Shown piece by piece: positions 11,961 to 23,590 of a DNA stretch of 64,000 bases. Made by a program: the position numbers and the translations under genes. Each line of letters starts with the position of its first letter. Within the stretch, counting starts at the first letter, position 1. Under the pieces are notes generated by a model. It did no database searches. It saw only the letters and a list, made by a program, of their open reading frames with translations, and was not told the DNA's origin. The DNA lies in NCBI GenBank assembly GCA_015501075.1, contig JADNYJ010000122.1, forward strand, positions 62,001 through 126,000. The letters run 5' to 3'. This stretch comes from Gymnopilus junonius. Lineage: Eukaryota > Basidiomycota > Agaricomycetes > Agaricales > Galerinaceae.

Positions 11961-12469
11961 CGACAGAAATTCACCGACGAAAGTGGTTCTTGACTGAGGA
12001 AGCATGCGTCCTGAACCCATGATTACAAACTGATCTGATACGCTTCCGAAGACAATTCACACAGTTGAGAATTGACTCAAACTCCAATGACGCATGGCAA
12101 CCAAGTTTTGCCTGGAAAAAAAGAAGCCTGAAGGAAGATCAGCCAGGCCATCAAGCTTCAGGGGTGAAAGATAGTAAGAAAACGATGCGTAGAACACGCT
12201 GGCCTTCTTACTATTTTCGCTCGACAACCATCCTCGTGTCTGTGAATGTTCCGGCACATTCTATCCAAACAATAGTTTCTGAGCATCTTCGTGTCGATCA
12301 AAAAAGTTCAGCCAGACACAGTACACTGTAAGCATGGCATGTAAGGGAGAAACAGGGTGCCCGGTGCGCGTCATGTTCAATGGGCAAATTTAACCGTGAA
12401 AGTTGGTGTTGTTTGGCACTGGTAACAAGATTAAAGCCCCCAAAATCAAAGCCCCTAGACCGGGGCTTA

Positions 12470-13179
12470 CTATGATTTGTCGGGAGTTTGAAACGATGGC
12501 GAGTTTGAAACGACCCTGCTCCTGCCTCTCTACCTCACTCCTTTGCTCTAGAAAAAATCACATAAATACTAGACCTTCTGGCCTTTAAGATGGTGTAGAA
12601 ATTTTCTCAGAGAATGCTGTGGATGAGAAAGATATCGGACAGATGAGAAGTTCGTTACATCAAAGCAGTCAATGTAATGAGATCATTAGTTAGATCTAGC
12701 CAGATCCTAATGAGCGGTCATGCCAAAATTTTACAGGCAGTTTCAGTACCTTTAGGCGAGCATCCATGCCAAATTTCATGTCAATTCTCGCAGTATTGCA
12801 TTCAGAAAACCTGGAGGACCATTCAGAGTCCAATCCAGAGTGACAGACGTGATGAACATTCAAGCTCCGCTTAGACCTTCTATTTACTGTGGGCAGCACT
12901 GATGCTACTGCCAGCATGCCGTCTATTCGGCTTGTCAGCAAAACTTCAAATGAACCGTGACTGCTATGTGACTCTCGTTTCAATCTCCCCATCCTTTCAC
13001 TTTTGAGACGCGGAAATGCTCCTGTTGCTTGCACTTTCAACTTTTCGTTAAAAAAACTTTACGAATCTAAAGAAAATGTAAAGTTGTACATCTCTGTAAA
13101 ATTTTAGCTCTCCAGAGCATGTGTAAAATTTGATATCGATTTTTCTATGTTTCCGTTTCAAACTCCCGACGAATCATAG
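12470..13179. mobile_element. MITE-like element, 710 bp, TA-flanked
   Basis: The ends are inverted copies of a 26-bp sequence beginning CTATGATT(T/C)GTCGGGAG and running through TTTGAAACG, with one mismatch (12470-12495 and 13154-13179). It is flanked by TA on both sides (12468-12469 and 13180-13181), the target duplication of Tc1/mariner-type elements. The GAGTTTGAAACG motif is repeated again just inside the left end. No transposase frame is present, so it would be moved in trans. Confidence 0.75.
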
Positions 13180-13399
13180 TACCTTACCTACGGTTCTCGT
13201 GGGTATTTATCTGCCACTATCTGCCCGGCTAATTCCGGGCAGGTAATTCTTTAGTGAGCGTCGACTCTAACGTCGACGGCCTCGCTCAGGTCTTTGTCCT
13301 AATATTTATATCTTTACCAGATGTATGTTAGTTCATAATAGAATTGATTTCCCAAAATTATGTGTGAGGTTTGTCAACTACAGGAGGTAATAAAGGCCA

Positions 13400-13429
13400 A
13401 AAAGTTATCTGCCATGGCAGATAACTTTT
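13400..13429. repeat. Perfect 30-bp palindrome
   Basis: The half AAAAGTTATCTGCCA is followed directly by its exact reverse complement, with no loop. The core TTATCTGCCA occurs once more at 13207-13216, so this may be the end of a small (about 220 bp) foldback element. Confidence 0.85.
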
Positions 13430-14000
13430 AATTGATTTAGCCAGGCTATTGGCTACATAACCCCCTCCTCCTTTCATTTCAACCTTTCAGCTCTGGTGAA
13501 ATGATAGCTATGATGAATATTCCCAGCTTTTCAATGCAAAATTGTGATTAATACTGCAGAAAAGCACAAAATTTAGGGTGCTTTGAGTAAATTTGAATGT
13601 CTCAGTACACTCTAGCATGCTAGTATGCAAGGTTTCGGCCCCTCCTTTCATGAAAATTGCCTAACATTGACCAAGCACCTCCACCTCTTGATTTCTGGCA
13701 TTTTTTCCAGCTCAGATTGGTTGATTTTTGAGAAAAAAAGGTAAGCAGATTGGGTATTTGATTGCAAATCTGTGCAACCTCTGACATAGTTTGAATGGAT
13801 CAGAAAAGAAAACTAAAGCTACAGATTATTTTACAAGCTATGCCTCTATTATCTGCATTTATCCAGTGAGAAATCAACGACGAGAGGCCAAGATACGACG
13901 GTAAAGCACACTAGGAGAGAAGCTGGGAGGAGTCATGTGATCTTGAATTCTTTAATTCTTTTTCACGGCGGGAATACCCACTAAAACCCGCAGGAAAACC

Positions 14001-14109
14001 TAGACCGGTGACCGATCGTGGAATGAGGTTGACGAGGCAAGCAGAGAAACCTCGGGGTATCGAGGCACCTCAGCTCGTCCGCCTCATACACCGAACGGTC
14101 ACCGGTTTA
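14001..14109. repeat. 109-bp foldback element
   Basis: Ends are inverted 17-bp copies (TA(G/A)ACCGGTGACCG...) matching at 15 of 17 bases: 14001-14017 and 14093-14109. The interior also has ATGAGG/CCTCAT and AACCTC motifs that could extend the stem. It may be a tiny MITE with TA at both ends. Confidence 0.55.
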
Positions 14110-14208
14110 ATTTTCCTCATATCTGGACCTTAAATTGCCAGTTTAATTATCAGTAGGATGAGGCATAAGGAATTCATTCCATCTTTCAAGATCTGTCACT
14201 GATCATGT

Positions 14209-14236
14209 CAAGCGCCTGTCCTATCAAGCGCCCTAG
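14209..14236 (+). promoter_or_regulatory. Promoter block shared by the two membrane-protein paralogs (copy A)
   Basis: The block AAGCGCCTGTCC then TATCAAGCGCCCTA recurs almost unchanged at 17129-17156 before the second paralog. It lies about 0.4 kb before each ATG. A second shared block (CACCCATTCCTTGACTCTCG) lies nearer each start (about 14498 and 17357). Conservation after duplication suggests a regulatory role, but recent duplication alone could explain it. Confidence 0.4.
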
Positions 14237-14656
14237 AACGGCCTCGGTCTACTCTGAGTGGCGTTAACTGCCAAGCCCGACTGCCAGCATTATCTCAAAG
14301 TTTTCTCAACTGTCAGCGACATCAATTAAACTCGCTCCTCCTAAATGATCGTCAGAAACCTCACCGAGTCAACATACCAAGGACATCTTTTTCTCCACTA
14401 GTTCTACGAATCAGTTTAGTTTATGATGGCGATCACCCATTCTATTTTCCCCTTAATTCTCGACTTCTCCCAGACAAGATCTATGTAGCTACGCCACACC
14501 CATTCCTTGACTCTCGGAGGGTGTTAAAGCGGGATAAAGGGACCCGACTTTGAGCAGGCTTGGCCACTATGTATCCAGATAGCTTGCGAGACCAGTTAAA
14601 TGCCAAAGTTAAAGACCATGGATTCAGATTTTTGAAAATCATCTTCCCCTACTCTA

Positions 14657-16702
14657 ATGCCTGACAGAACAAGAAATACCGACAGAAGGGAAAACCTCGG
14701 CAGAGACCCTCCAAACCCACTTCCAACAGGTCGCACCAATGCCAGAGAGCAGAGAGCGGCCTTGTACCCTATGGAGGACCCTCGCCCTCCAGCCGTTGCT
14801 GAACGCTACATTGATGAACCAAGAGTTGGATGGTATCGTAGTCCAACTGGCGAGCAAGCCCCGATTTCCAACCCATTCATACCAGAGGACCACATCCGCA
14901 GAGACGGCCCAAGAGCAGCCTGGTATCATAGCGGCAGTACAGAACCTCCAGTGCATTTACCACCGCCCATGGCACCCCAACCTGCACCCACTGCTCGACA
15001 ACCGCAAGTGATTCGAGTTCCGCCTACAACATCATCACCACCACGACACGGTAATACGTCTACGAGCGTACGGCCAGTGGTTATACACATACCATCAGCA
15101 CCATCTCCACCACAACGACCACCTGCAGTGGTGGTCACACAGAGATCGGTGCCGCATCCTACTCCTCCTTCAATCTTGAGGATGGGATCAGGCCCTAGTC
15201 CGCCACGAGTCACAGTGGCATCGCCGATCCAAATCCAGGAGACTCCACCCCTACCCTCAGCTCACGCTCCAGGTCAGCCCGCACGTCAAAGGCCTTGGAT
15301 TTGGCCGGAGCCGCGGGAGCCGGAGATGGACATACGAAAAACACGATCGGGGCAGCCTCGTAAGGGATCGCAAAACACCGCGCCTCGACCTAACGACCCT
15401 CCTCCTGTACGTCCGCCCAGGCAGGAACGTCGACAGTCTTCAAGTTTTGTAGCGAACGACCCTTTCAAGTTCCTGCCTCCCCGAAGGCGAAAACGTGAAG
15501 AACAAGTACAGGACGATGAGGAGCCTTTGAATTTCGACTCCATCACAATTCCTGCATCCACCGAGTCTTCTTCTTCTTCCTCTGCAGGAGAGACCTTGGT
15601 CTCACCGGTGATCCCAGGTTTAATGCATATGTTCGGAAGCTATGACTCTAGCGAGTCCAGCTCGGGTTCCAAGGGGTCCAGCGAACAGTCGATGCTGTCC
15701 ATCAAAACCATAGCTCAGATAACCAACTACGTGATTCCGGTGGTCCCGTTTATCTTTACCACCCTAATTGGTCAGGCGTACGTGTACATTTTATTTCGTC
15801 TGCCCTGGCTTTACTTCTCTCGCGTTGCTCGATATTCGAAGAAGCAGATTTAACGGTTGGCGACCTGAAGCATATGGCGCTGGAAGCTGGATCTAAAGAC
15901 CGGAAAAGGACGATGGGTGGTTATGAGCTTGAATCGGCCAAGGAGACTCCGCAATATGAACGCTTGAAGACTACTTGGGGCGACTTTATCGATTCAGTAA
16001 TGCGGGAGTGGAAAACATTCAATGTCATTTCCGTCCTTCTTTTGTCGTGAGCACCCATTTTTCATACTCAAGCGAAAACACATACTTTAATATCTACAGT
16101 GCCATTCTGACTATTTTGCAGATCCAAGCCGCAGCTGTTGATCCCATAACGAGGTATGCGGCACTGTCTTCGTTGCTTTGCGCTTTAATCAGCCTGCTCT
16201 ATGGCTGTACATATATCGTGCGCTTCGGGACGATGCGGAAGACATACAAGGCCTTTGAATGGGCTTTGGTGAGTTCTTCTTCAAGTCCCCTGGCTATACG
16301 ACATAAGCTTACCACTTTCGTCACCAGGAAGCCAAGAGAACTCAAAATCTGTGGTGGAATGTTTGGGTTATGCTGGCGATGCCTGCGATATGGCTCACCT
16401 GGTAAGTACGTAGGATTGTTGCACTCAGAAATATGGCTCACCTTAATCCATCTGCACAAAGGTCTATATTCCTCTACACCGCCTGCATCATGTCCTTCAT
16501 CTGGAGAACCAGCCCTCAGGACGACGGTTCAAATTCTATCATATTGTCGCCAATGGAGCTGTTGATAACTCGTGCTCTGCTATCTTCTCTCCTTGGAATA
16601 GGCATAGTTTATGGCCTGCTGATTTTGGATACCTTTAGTCGGTATGGAGTTGCAATGGACAGGACCTGGCAAAGACGGATTGATGAGTGGGTTGATAGGT
16701 GA
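14657..16702 (+). pseudogene. Proline-rich, multi-pass membrane protein, paralog A (one-base frameshift)
   Basis: Four exons: 14657-16046, 16100-16268, 16328-16401 and 16462-16702. The N-terminal 340 or so residues are proline/serine-rich and disordered, with the conserved block SFVANDPF and PRRRKREE. Then comes a first membrane segment (QITNYVIPVVPFIFTTLIGQ), and exons 2-4 give more (ALSSLLCALISLLYGCTYIV, NVWVMLAMPAIWLTW, ALLSSLLGIGIVYGLLILD), ending DEWVDR. Function unknown; it resembles an agaricomycete-specific family. Near 15829 one base is missing (TCGATATTC against TCGCATATTC in paralog B). This makes the frame stop at 15853 after 398 residues, although the downstream part (EEADLTVGDLKHMALEAG) is intact in the next frame. 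The gene is young-decayed or mis-sequenced. Confidence 0.75.
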
Positions 16703-17517
16703 AGGTATTGGCGAAGAGGGGAAGAAGCCAACTGATTATTGCACAGCATTAAGTAAGGCGGGCGATAATCTCTTGTTTTCGTTGATTTTGTCCGTCGCAG
16801 AATACACACGCTGTATGTATGTAGTTTCGAAAGAAATTCACATATGCAGATCGATGACTGAGTTAAGCTGATGTAATTTGAATGGAAAAGCACTCAAAAC
16901 AATCAGTCGAATCAAAGGTATGTGCGGCATGCCCTTATACTTTTACCTCTCTTGGTTTCCGTACTTCCATGCCAGCCATCCAACTCTTGTAATACCGTCC
17001 GTCTTCTCAGATGGCCATCAAAGCTGAAGACCAAAATATCTAGTCACCTGGACGTGTTAGGTAGTTCCCAGTAACTTTATTTCATCTCCTTTTAGACTTG
17101 TCATTGGCATCCATCATTTAGCAGGCGCTTAGCGCTTGTCCTTATCAAGCGCCCTAATTTCGAGTGAACTCTCCAGCCTGCAGTAACATAACACTGGATG
17201 CACCCCTTCACTTGCAGGTTTGATTGGTTAAATCCTCCTGTATATTGACACAACGCATTCTAACGAATCACCAACTTGAAGAGGTGCTAACTCTTATTTT
17301 TTTCCCTACTTGTCTCCGACATAACCCATCCATGAATAGCTTCGCTCCACCCATTCCTTGACTCTCGTGGGATGGTGAAAGCGGGGATTGAAGGACACCG
17401 ACTTTGAATGCCGGGGAATATCCAAATAGTTTGCATGACCAGTCTATGTAAAAGGCCGCGTCCTTCAGGTTCCTGTAAATCGTGACCGACTTCACCCCAA
17501 TCCCAACCTCCATTTCG
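16703..17517. other. Intergenic and promoter of paralog B
   Basis: Contains the 3' UTR of paralog A and the promoter of paralog B, including the shared block at 17129-17156 and the CACCCATTCCTTGACTCTCG block near 17357. No other gene seen. Confidence 0.5.
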
Positions 17518-19746
17518 ATGTCTGGAAGGACACCAAACACTCAACAGAGAGGAGCTTCCCTTGGTAGAGACGCTCGAGCTCCGAGTACGCGTCCAGCGGG
17601 TCGCACCAACGCCAACGAGCAGAGTCCTCCCTGGTACCATGCAATGGCCACTCAGCCTCCAATTGTGATTGAACATCAGGGTGATGAACCAGGGCCTAGT
17701 CAGTATCGTCGTCGCAGAGATACTCAAGCCCCCAACGCCAATGAGCAGAGCACGGCCTGGTACCGAGAGGCAGCTCCGTCTCCGGTGGCGATTGAACATC
17801 AGAGTGACGAACCAGGACCTAGATGGTATCAACCCGAAGCACGTCGAGTCCCCGTTCCCGAGCCATTTATACCACCTCCAGTGATCGTGCACCGGCCACC
17901 ACCGCCAGCGTCACCTCCACCTAGAGTTCTCCCGCCCCCACACCAAATACCAAGGGCACCGTCACCAACGCAATATGCTCGCCCAACCGTGGTCATACCC
18001 CCAGCACCACATTCCCCGCCACCCGTAGTGATAACCCCACATCCCCCTCCCCCTCGCCCAATCTTGCGAAGGGACTCTGCTGCTCCTAGACACAGGCGAC
18101 CTTCGGGAGCGGGTAGTCCACCAGTGGTAAGAGTGGTACCGCCCGTCCATGAGTATTCACCACCAGCCTCAGCTTACGCTCGAGGTCAGCCTGCGCACCG
18201 GCTGCCGCCTTGGACGTGGCCAGAGCCGCCTGATCATGAACCGGAGGTAAATGGACGGGACTATGAGACTTGGCAACCGATGGAGGGAGGTCCAACTTGG
18301 CGGACTAGTACGACATACCCCAAGACTCGGTCGGGACGATCTCGAAAGGGATCGCATAGCTCTGCGGCACCACCACCTTCTGCAGGACCTCATAGTCCCC
18401 CTCCTATACGTTCACCGCCGCAGGAGCGTCGTCAAACGTCAACTTTTGTGGCAAACGATCCTTTCAGGGTCCAAACTCCGAGAAGGCGAAAACGCGAAGA
18501 TTTGGAAGAGGAGGATGAGGTATCGTTGAACTTCGACTCCATCCCAGTCCCAGGTGAACAAACGCCGACTGAGTCTTCTTCTAATGGGGGCGAAACCATG
18601 TACGAGCCGGTACACACGGATCCAGAGGAAAAGATTGGGAGTAATGTCCCTAGCGAGCATGCGAGTGGTCACTCGGGCTCGGGTTCGAAGTCGTCCAGCA
18701 AGCAGTCGATATTGTCCACTAAACCCATAGCCCAGATAACCAACTACGTGATTCCAGTGGTCCCGTTCATTTTCACCACCCTAGTGGGGCAGGCGTACGT
18801 CCACGTCTTGCTTCGTCTGCCTTTGCTTTACTTCTCTCGTGTTTCTCGCATATTCGAGGAAGCGGATTTGAGCGTTGGAGATTTAAAGCAAATGGCGTTG
18901 GAAGCGGGATCCAATGATCGAGGGAGGTCAACAAGTGCATATGAGCTTGAATTGGCCAAGGAAACGCCGCAATACGAACGTTTGAAGACCACTTGGGGTA
19001 GCTTCATTGATTCGGTTATGAAGGAGTGGGAAACGTTTAATGTTATTTCTGCCCTTCTTCTATCGTGAGTTTTACGCCTTCGAGTTGAAGAGAAGATGCT
19101 TACTACAAGATGAGATTCGCAGAGCAATCCTCACTATTCTTCAGATTCAACCGGCAGCTGTTGACCCCATCACGAGATATGGGGCACTGTCTTCGTTGCT
19201 CTGCGCCTTGATCAGCTTGCTCTATGGGTGTACATACATCGTTCGCTTCGGGACGATGCGCAGGACATATAAAGCCTTTGAATGGGCTTAGTGAGTCAAT
19301 CGTGAATCTGTATTGTTATGAAGTATAGGCCCACCATTTCCCAACTTCACCAGGAGGCCAAAAGACACCAAAGGTTATGGTGGAACGTCTGGGTCATGCT
19401 TGCGATGCCAGCAATCTGGCTTACCTGGTAAGCAGATGGCCGCATTCAAAATAAATTAGTCGAGCTCACCATATAATCGGACTTCGCCTGCACAGGTCTA
19501 TCATTCTCTACATCGTGTGTATCATGTCCTTCATATGGCGAACAAGCCCCCAAGATGACGGCTCAAACCCCACTCCTTTGTCTCCCAAAGTATTGGCTTA
19601 TAATTCGGGCCCTACTCTCCTCGCTTCTTGGAATAGGCGTCCTGTATGGGCTTCTAATTTTGAACACGTTCCGTCGATACGGTCTTGTCATGGATCGAAC
19701 CTGGCAAAAAAGGATAGATGAGTGGATTGATAGAAAAGAGACGTAA
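17518..19746 (+). pseudogene. Proline-rich, multi-pass membrane protein, paralog B (two frame faults near the 3' end)
   Basis: The ATG at 17518 (MSGRTPNTQQRGASLGRD) aligns with the start of paralog A. Exon 1 (17518-19064, about 515 residues) holds repeats of EHQ(G/S)DEPG with nearby YRRR or WY, a long proline-rich stretch, the SFVANDPF...PRRRKRE block and a first membrane segment. Exons 2-4 (19123-19290, 19354-19427, 19496-19746) mirror paralog A. At the exon 2 end paralog A has GCTTTG before GTGAGT; here it is GCTTA, one base shorter, so the spliced codon becomes TAG. Near 19607 there is one base too many (TTGGCTT) before LIIRALLSSLLGIG. The two faults have opposite sign, yet the frame between them is scrambled. 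The first 570 residues are intact. Function unknown. Confidence 0.75.
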
Positions 19747-19774
19747 TAGATGAAAAGCTTACTTTCCATAAGTA

Positions 19775-22700
19775 AGGTAGCGGCCATTAGGAACCGGCCA
19801 CCTTATGTAAGCGAAAATCACCTCAAACGGCGAGCTCAATTACTTCCTCAACACTCTTGAAATTATTATTTGAAGGCCTAGGAGTGGTAGCGTACATACT
19901 AAGCTTTAATTCTATGGTCTTACTTTCCAAAATTTTTACTTTGAGGCCAAGAAATTTCCAGATCTTTTTTTTCTCCAAAAACGTCTCAAAATGGCCCAAA
20001 TGCTTGATTGGCAATGGCACAAAAAAATGAAAATCTGCTCAACGATATTTTGCCGCTTATATAATACGACCACGTGACTTATGTAGGGCAAAGAAACAAC
20101 CCTCTTGGGCCGCAAAAAAAAGGAATATCCTGCGCAAAAATCACCTAAAAGCCTTTAAAACTATGGGACGACGATCCAAAGCATCAACAGCACGACTGAA
20201 CAACTTTGGATGTGCTGAAAATGGCCGGAAAGCAACTGTGGAGGATGTTTTTGACAAAGAAGACTCAGAACTTGAAGAAGACTTACTCAAGCATGGATTC
20301 TTCTTCGCAGATGATTTGGATGAGGACAGTGATGATGGATATGACTCAGAGAGTGATGAAGAGGAGGTGACAGCAGATGAAGTCTATGCATTGAAGAACG
20401 AGGCTGCTATTCATCACTTCAATCAGGTTCTTTTCGAAGCCCAGGCAATGGCTATCAAAGCTGAAAGGGAAGCAAGAGGGGAACAGTCTAAATGGAAGTG
20501 TCATTACACAGGGAATTCAGTACAGACCAAGCGGTACCATGCTCAGAAACGTCAGCAACTGGCAACCACAGGGCAGCAATTCATTACTTCAATGTTTTTG
20601 AAGAAGAGGAAAGAGCCTACTGTGGAAAAGCAAACAATGGCAGAAGCTATTGAGGTTCAGGATGATACCGAGACCTCAGATGAGGAGGACAATGACATTG
20701 ATGCATCTCTGAGGAGGTTATTTCCCGAAGAACTTCAGGTGTGTCCTATTAAAGTCAACAGCAGGTCAGAACTAACTCAACAAAGGAAAGTCAGAATGTG
20801 ACCTCACCATGGAAGAGGCTGAGCCATCAAGCTCTGTCCCTGCTTCTGAAGGTGAAGATCCAAGGGCAGAGGCCCAAAAGAAGGTCGAAGAACTTCTTCG
20901 TGAGCTCAGAAATGGTCGTCATCCCTGTGATGACAGCCCTGAAACAATGACTGATCAGCTCTTGAACAGATTATGCTACAAAGACTTCCCTTCTTTGCAT
21001 CATGCATGTGCCCAACTCACCTTGAAGGCTAAAGATAAGAAGATTGATGTCTTCTTTCATAGTCGCATTATGGCAATGGTGGCAACATTAAACTTTTACC
21101 TTGATCCTGAATTGTTGTATTCATGGCAGGAATTCTTCTCTTCTTGCAGCTAAAGCTCTGGGGCGGGGTGTTAAGCATGCACGAAATCTTCGGAAATGGA
21201 TAAAAGTTTACCTTCACTCCAGAAAGCTTCCATTACATTGATATGGCACATATCACTCTTCCATTCTGGAAGATGAGGACTTCCGAAGGGACATTCAGCT
21301 TCATTTGACAGAAATTGCAAAGAAAGGATACATTTGAGCACAGGATATTGTTGACTATGTTGCAACACCAGAAATGCAGGAGTGGCTGGGGACAAAAGCT
21401 CGAGGGATTCATGTGCGCACTGCACGAAGATGGCTTCACAAACTCAGTTGGCGGTATATGCAGAAGAAAAAGGGGATGTACATTGATGGCCATGAAAGAG
21501 AGGATGTCATCGAATACCGGAAGAAGTTTGTCGAGCGCTGGAAGGAGTATGAGAAGTGATTTATTATTTATGACAATGAAGGGAAAGTTCTGTCAACACC
21601 CACTGGATTTCCTGTTCCACAATGTGCATTTCATTTAATTCTTGTAACACATGATGAGTCGACCTTCTATGAAAATGATCGGCGGAAGACACAATGGGTG
21701 CATGACCAAACAAAAGCTGTCACAGAGAAGAAGGGCGAGGGACAGTCTCTCATGGCTTCAGATTTCTTGACAGTGGAGTGGGGCCACCTGACAGATGGGA
21801 ATGAGTAGGTTTTCATTTCATGAAATTAATCAAGACTTACGAATTAAATCCCAGGGAGGCACACCTCTTTTTCAAAGCAGGGAAGAATCGAGACGGTTAT
21901 TTCAGTGCCGATGACCTTATAGAACAGGTCGACCTGGTGATAGACATTTTCGAAGAGAAAACAAAAGGGTTTGCAACTGGCCTTTTTATTTTTGACAATG
22001 CACCTAGCCATCAAAAGCGTGCACCAGATGCACTATCTGCACAAAAAATGCCCAAAGGTGTCCACGCAACCTGGCGGCACCACAAAGATGGACCTAAAAT
22101 GAGAAGAACAGCTTTTGGACCAAATAACACACCTCAAGACCTTTATTTCCCTGATGATCATCCCACAATGCCTGGTTGGTTTAAAGGAATGGAGAATATC
22201 ATTAAAGAGCGAGGATTGTGGCCGGCTCTGGGTCTGAATGCGCAGTGCGAAGGTTTCAAGTGTGAGCCAGGTAAAACTGACTGCTGCTGTCGACGTTTGT
22301 TATTCTCACAGCCAGACTTTACAAACCACAAGTCGCACCTTGAAGAGTTCATTGAAGGACGAGGTCATATCTGTGACTTCTATCCCAAGTACCACTGCGA
22401 GCTCAATTTCATTGAGCAATACTGGGGAGCTGCCAAGTTGATCTATTGAAGCACCCCAAAGACGCACGACATGAAAAAGATGGAGGAAAATGTAAGAAAT
22501 GTGCTTGACAGCGTGCCGCTTCTTCAGATCCAACGGTGAGAGTCTTGTTGTGCATCGTGTCAAGTTATATTTAGTTGATCTTATCAGCTATGCTAATTGA
22601 GCGGCGCAATTTATCAGTGCCTACGGACAAGGTTTAACCGGTCCAGAAGCAGCCTGGGCAAACCATAAATATCACAGCCATCGAACATTGCCTCCGAAAA

Positions 22701-22893
22701 TAGCCAGAAAGCTCCAAAAAGAGCACAAAGAGAGGTTTGGTACCACCAGTACTAATGTATGATATGTTTTCGATTTTTAACAAATTTTTCTACATTTAAA
22801 ATTTTTACTTTTTTCGAGAGCCCACATTTTGCCGCTCTTGGTGCTTATATAATGCACTTACATAAGGTAGCCGGTTCTTAATGGCTGCTACCT
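19775..22893 (+). mobile_element. Tc1/mariner-like DNA transposon, decayed, 3.1 kb
   Basis: The terminal inverted repeats start AGGTAGC(G/A)GCCATTA(G/A)G and continue through AACCGG to ACCTTATGTAAG, matching over about 37 bases with four differences. The element is flanked by TA on both sides (19773-19774, 22894-22895). Each terminal repeat contains a smaller inverted pair (AAGGT...ACCTT). It carries one plus-strand transposase gene, now broken. It landed about 27 bp after the stop of paralog B. Confidence 0.8.
20163..22762 (+). pseudogene. DDE transposase (IS630/Tc1-like), inactivated
   Basis: The ATG at 20163 opens an acidic N-terminus (DEDSDDGYDSESDEEE). A helix-turn-helix-like region follows (TPEMQEWLGTKARGIHVRTA, ARRWLHKLSWRYMQKKKG). 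Three catalytic positions are visible: D in THDESTFYEND (about 21650), D in FIFDNAPSHQKR (about 21990) and E in HCELNFIEQYWG (about 22405), the D-D-E pattern of IS630/Tc1/mariner enzymes. A cysteine-rich patch (CCCRRLLFSQPDF) precedes the last. There are four in-frame TGA stops (after KKGYI, EYEK, AKLIY and YAN) at places where homologues usually have arginine, as expected from CGA to TGA change, plus a frameshift near 21130. The last exon ends TTSTNV at 22762. Not functional. Confidence 0.8.
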
Positions 22894-23346
22894 TATCTAA
22901 GGAATGAACAGACAACGTTTATGACAAAGGTGTAGTGTTGTCCCCGGAGTGAGGTGACCTCGAGGTGAACTTCGCCTCACCTCGAAATCAGGGCACTTAG
23001 GATCACCTCGTTGACAATGAGGTGAGGTGACCTCGACTCGGTGAACTTCGCCTCACCTCGAAATCAGGGCACTCCATCGAGGTTAGTCGAGGTCATCAAT
23101 TTAGACATGTGATGCAGTCACGCACACGCTCCTGAACAGCTTTCCCTCTCCTCCTCCTCATATTCCCCTTTTGCAGCAGTAAAACAGGAGGTTTATTGTA
23201 CCTTGCAACAATAATATATATTTTGATGTTCATTGCTCTGTAAATTTTTACTGTGTGCATGGTTTCTTTCTGAAAATTTCAGGAGGAACATGGAAGAAAT
23301 TGGCCTCTGTGGGGGGAATTTGAGAGCATTGCCCTCACTTTGAGCG

Positions 23347-23577
23347 ATGCACACTCTCACAATGACCTCTCATACACCTTCCACTCCTAATGCTATGTCA
23401 TACTTTGACCAGGAAAACTTTTTCTTCAATCAATGTGATCTTACTCCACCTGGCTCCCCTGCTTTGGGAGGAACTTCTGCTGCTATACTGACGGAATCTG
23501 CGATTGATGAGCTTTTGAGGGCCGGGAAGGTGGATGAGCTGGAAGATTTAATTAAAAATACTTATGATTCATTATAA
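23347..23577 (+). CDS. Short open frame inside the outer hAT element
   Basis: 76 residues with an ATG start (MHTLTMTSHTPSTPNAM) and a helical acidic end (ESAIDELLRAGKVDELEDLI). I do not recognise it. It ends 13 bp before the copia LTR. It could be a remnant of a captured or original element gene, or chance. Confidence 0.25.
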   Translation: MHTLTMTSHTPSTPNAMSYFDQENFFFNQCDLTPPGSPALGGTSAAILTESAIDELLRAGKVDELEDLIKNTYDSL

Positions 23578-23590
23578 TCTATGCACTATA

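Larger units (their letters stand above)
13180..14656. other. Gene-poor stretch with small palindromes
   Basis: No protein-coding frame is supported. It holds short inverted repeats: GCCCGG/CCGGGC near 13222-13240, a GTCGAC pair near 13261-13278, a perfect 30-bp palindrome (13400-13429) and a 109-bp foldback (14001-14109). The last 450 bp are the promoter of the next gene, since a block there is shared with its paralog. Confidence 0.5.

Noticed and set aside
22920..23100. CRISPR-like or satellite array (repeated GAGGTGA / TCGCCTCACCTCG words)
   Set aside because: The repeats lie at the end of a hAT-type element with a perfect 8-bp duplication and recur at its other end; they are subterminal repeats.
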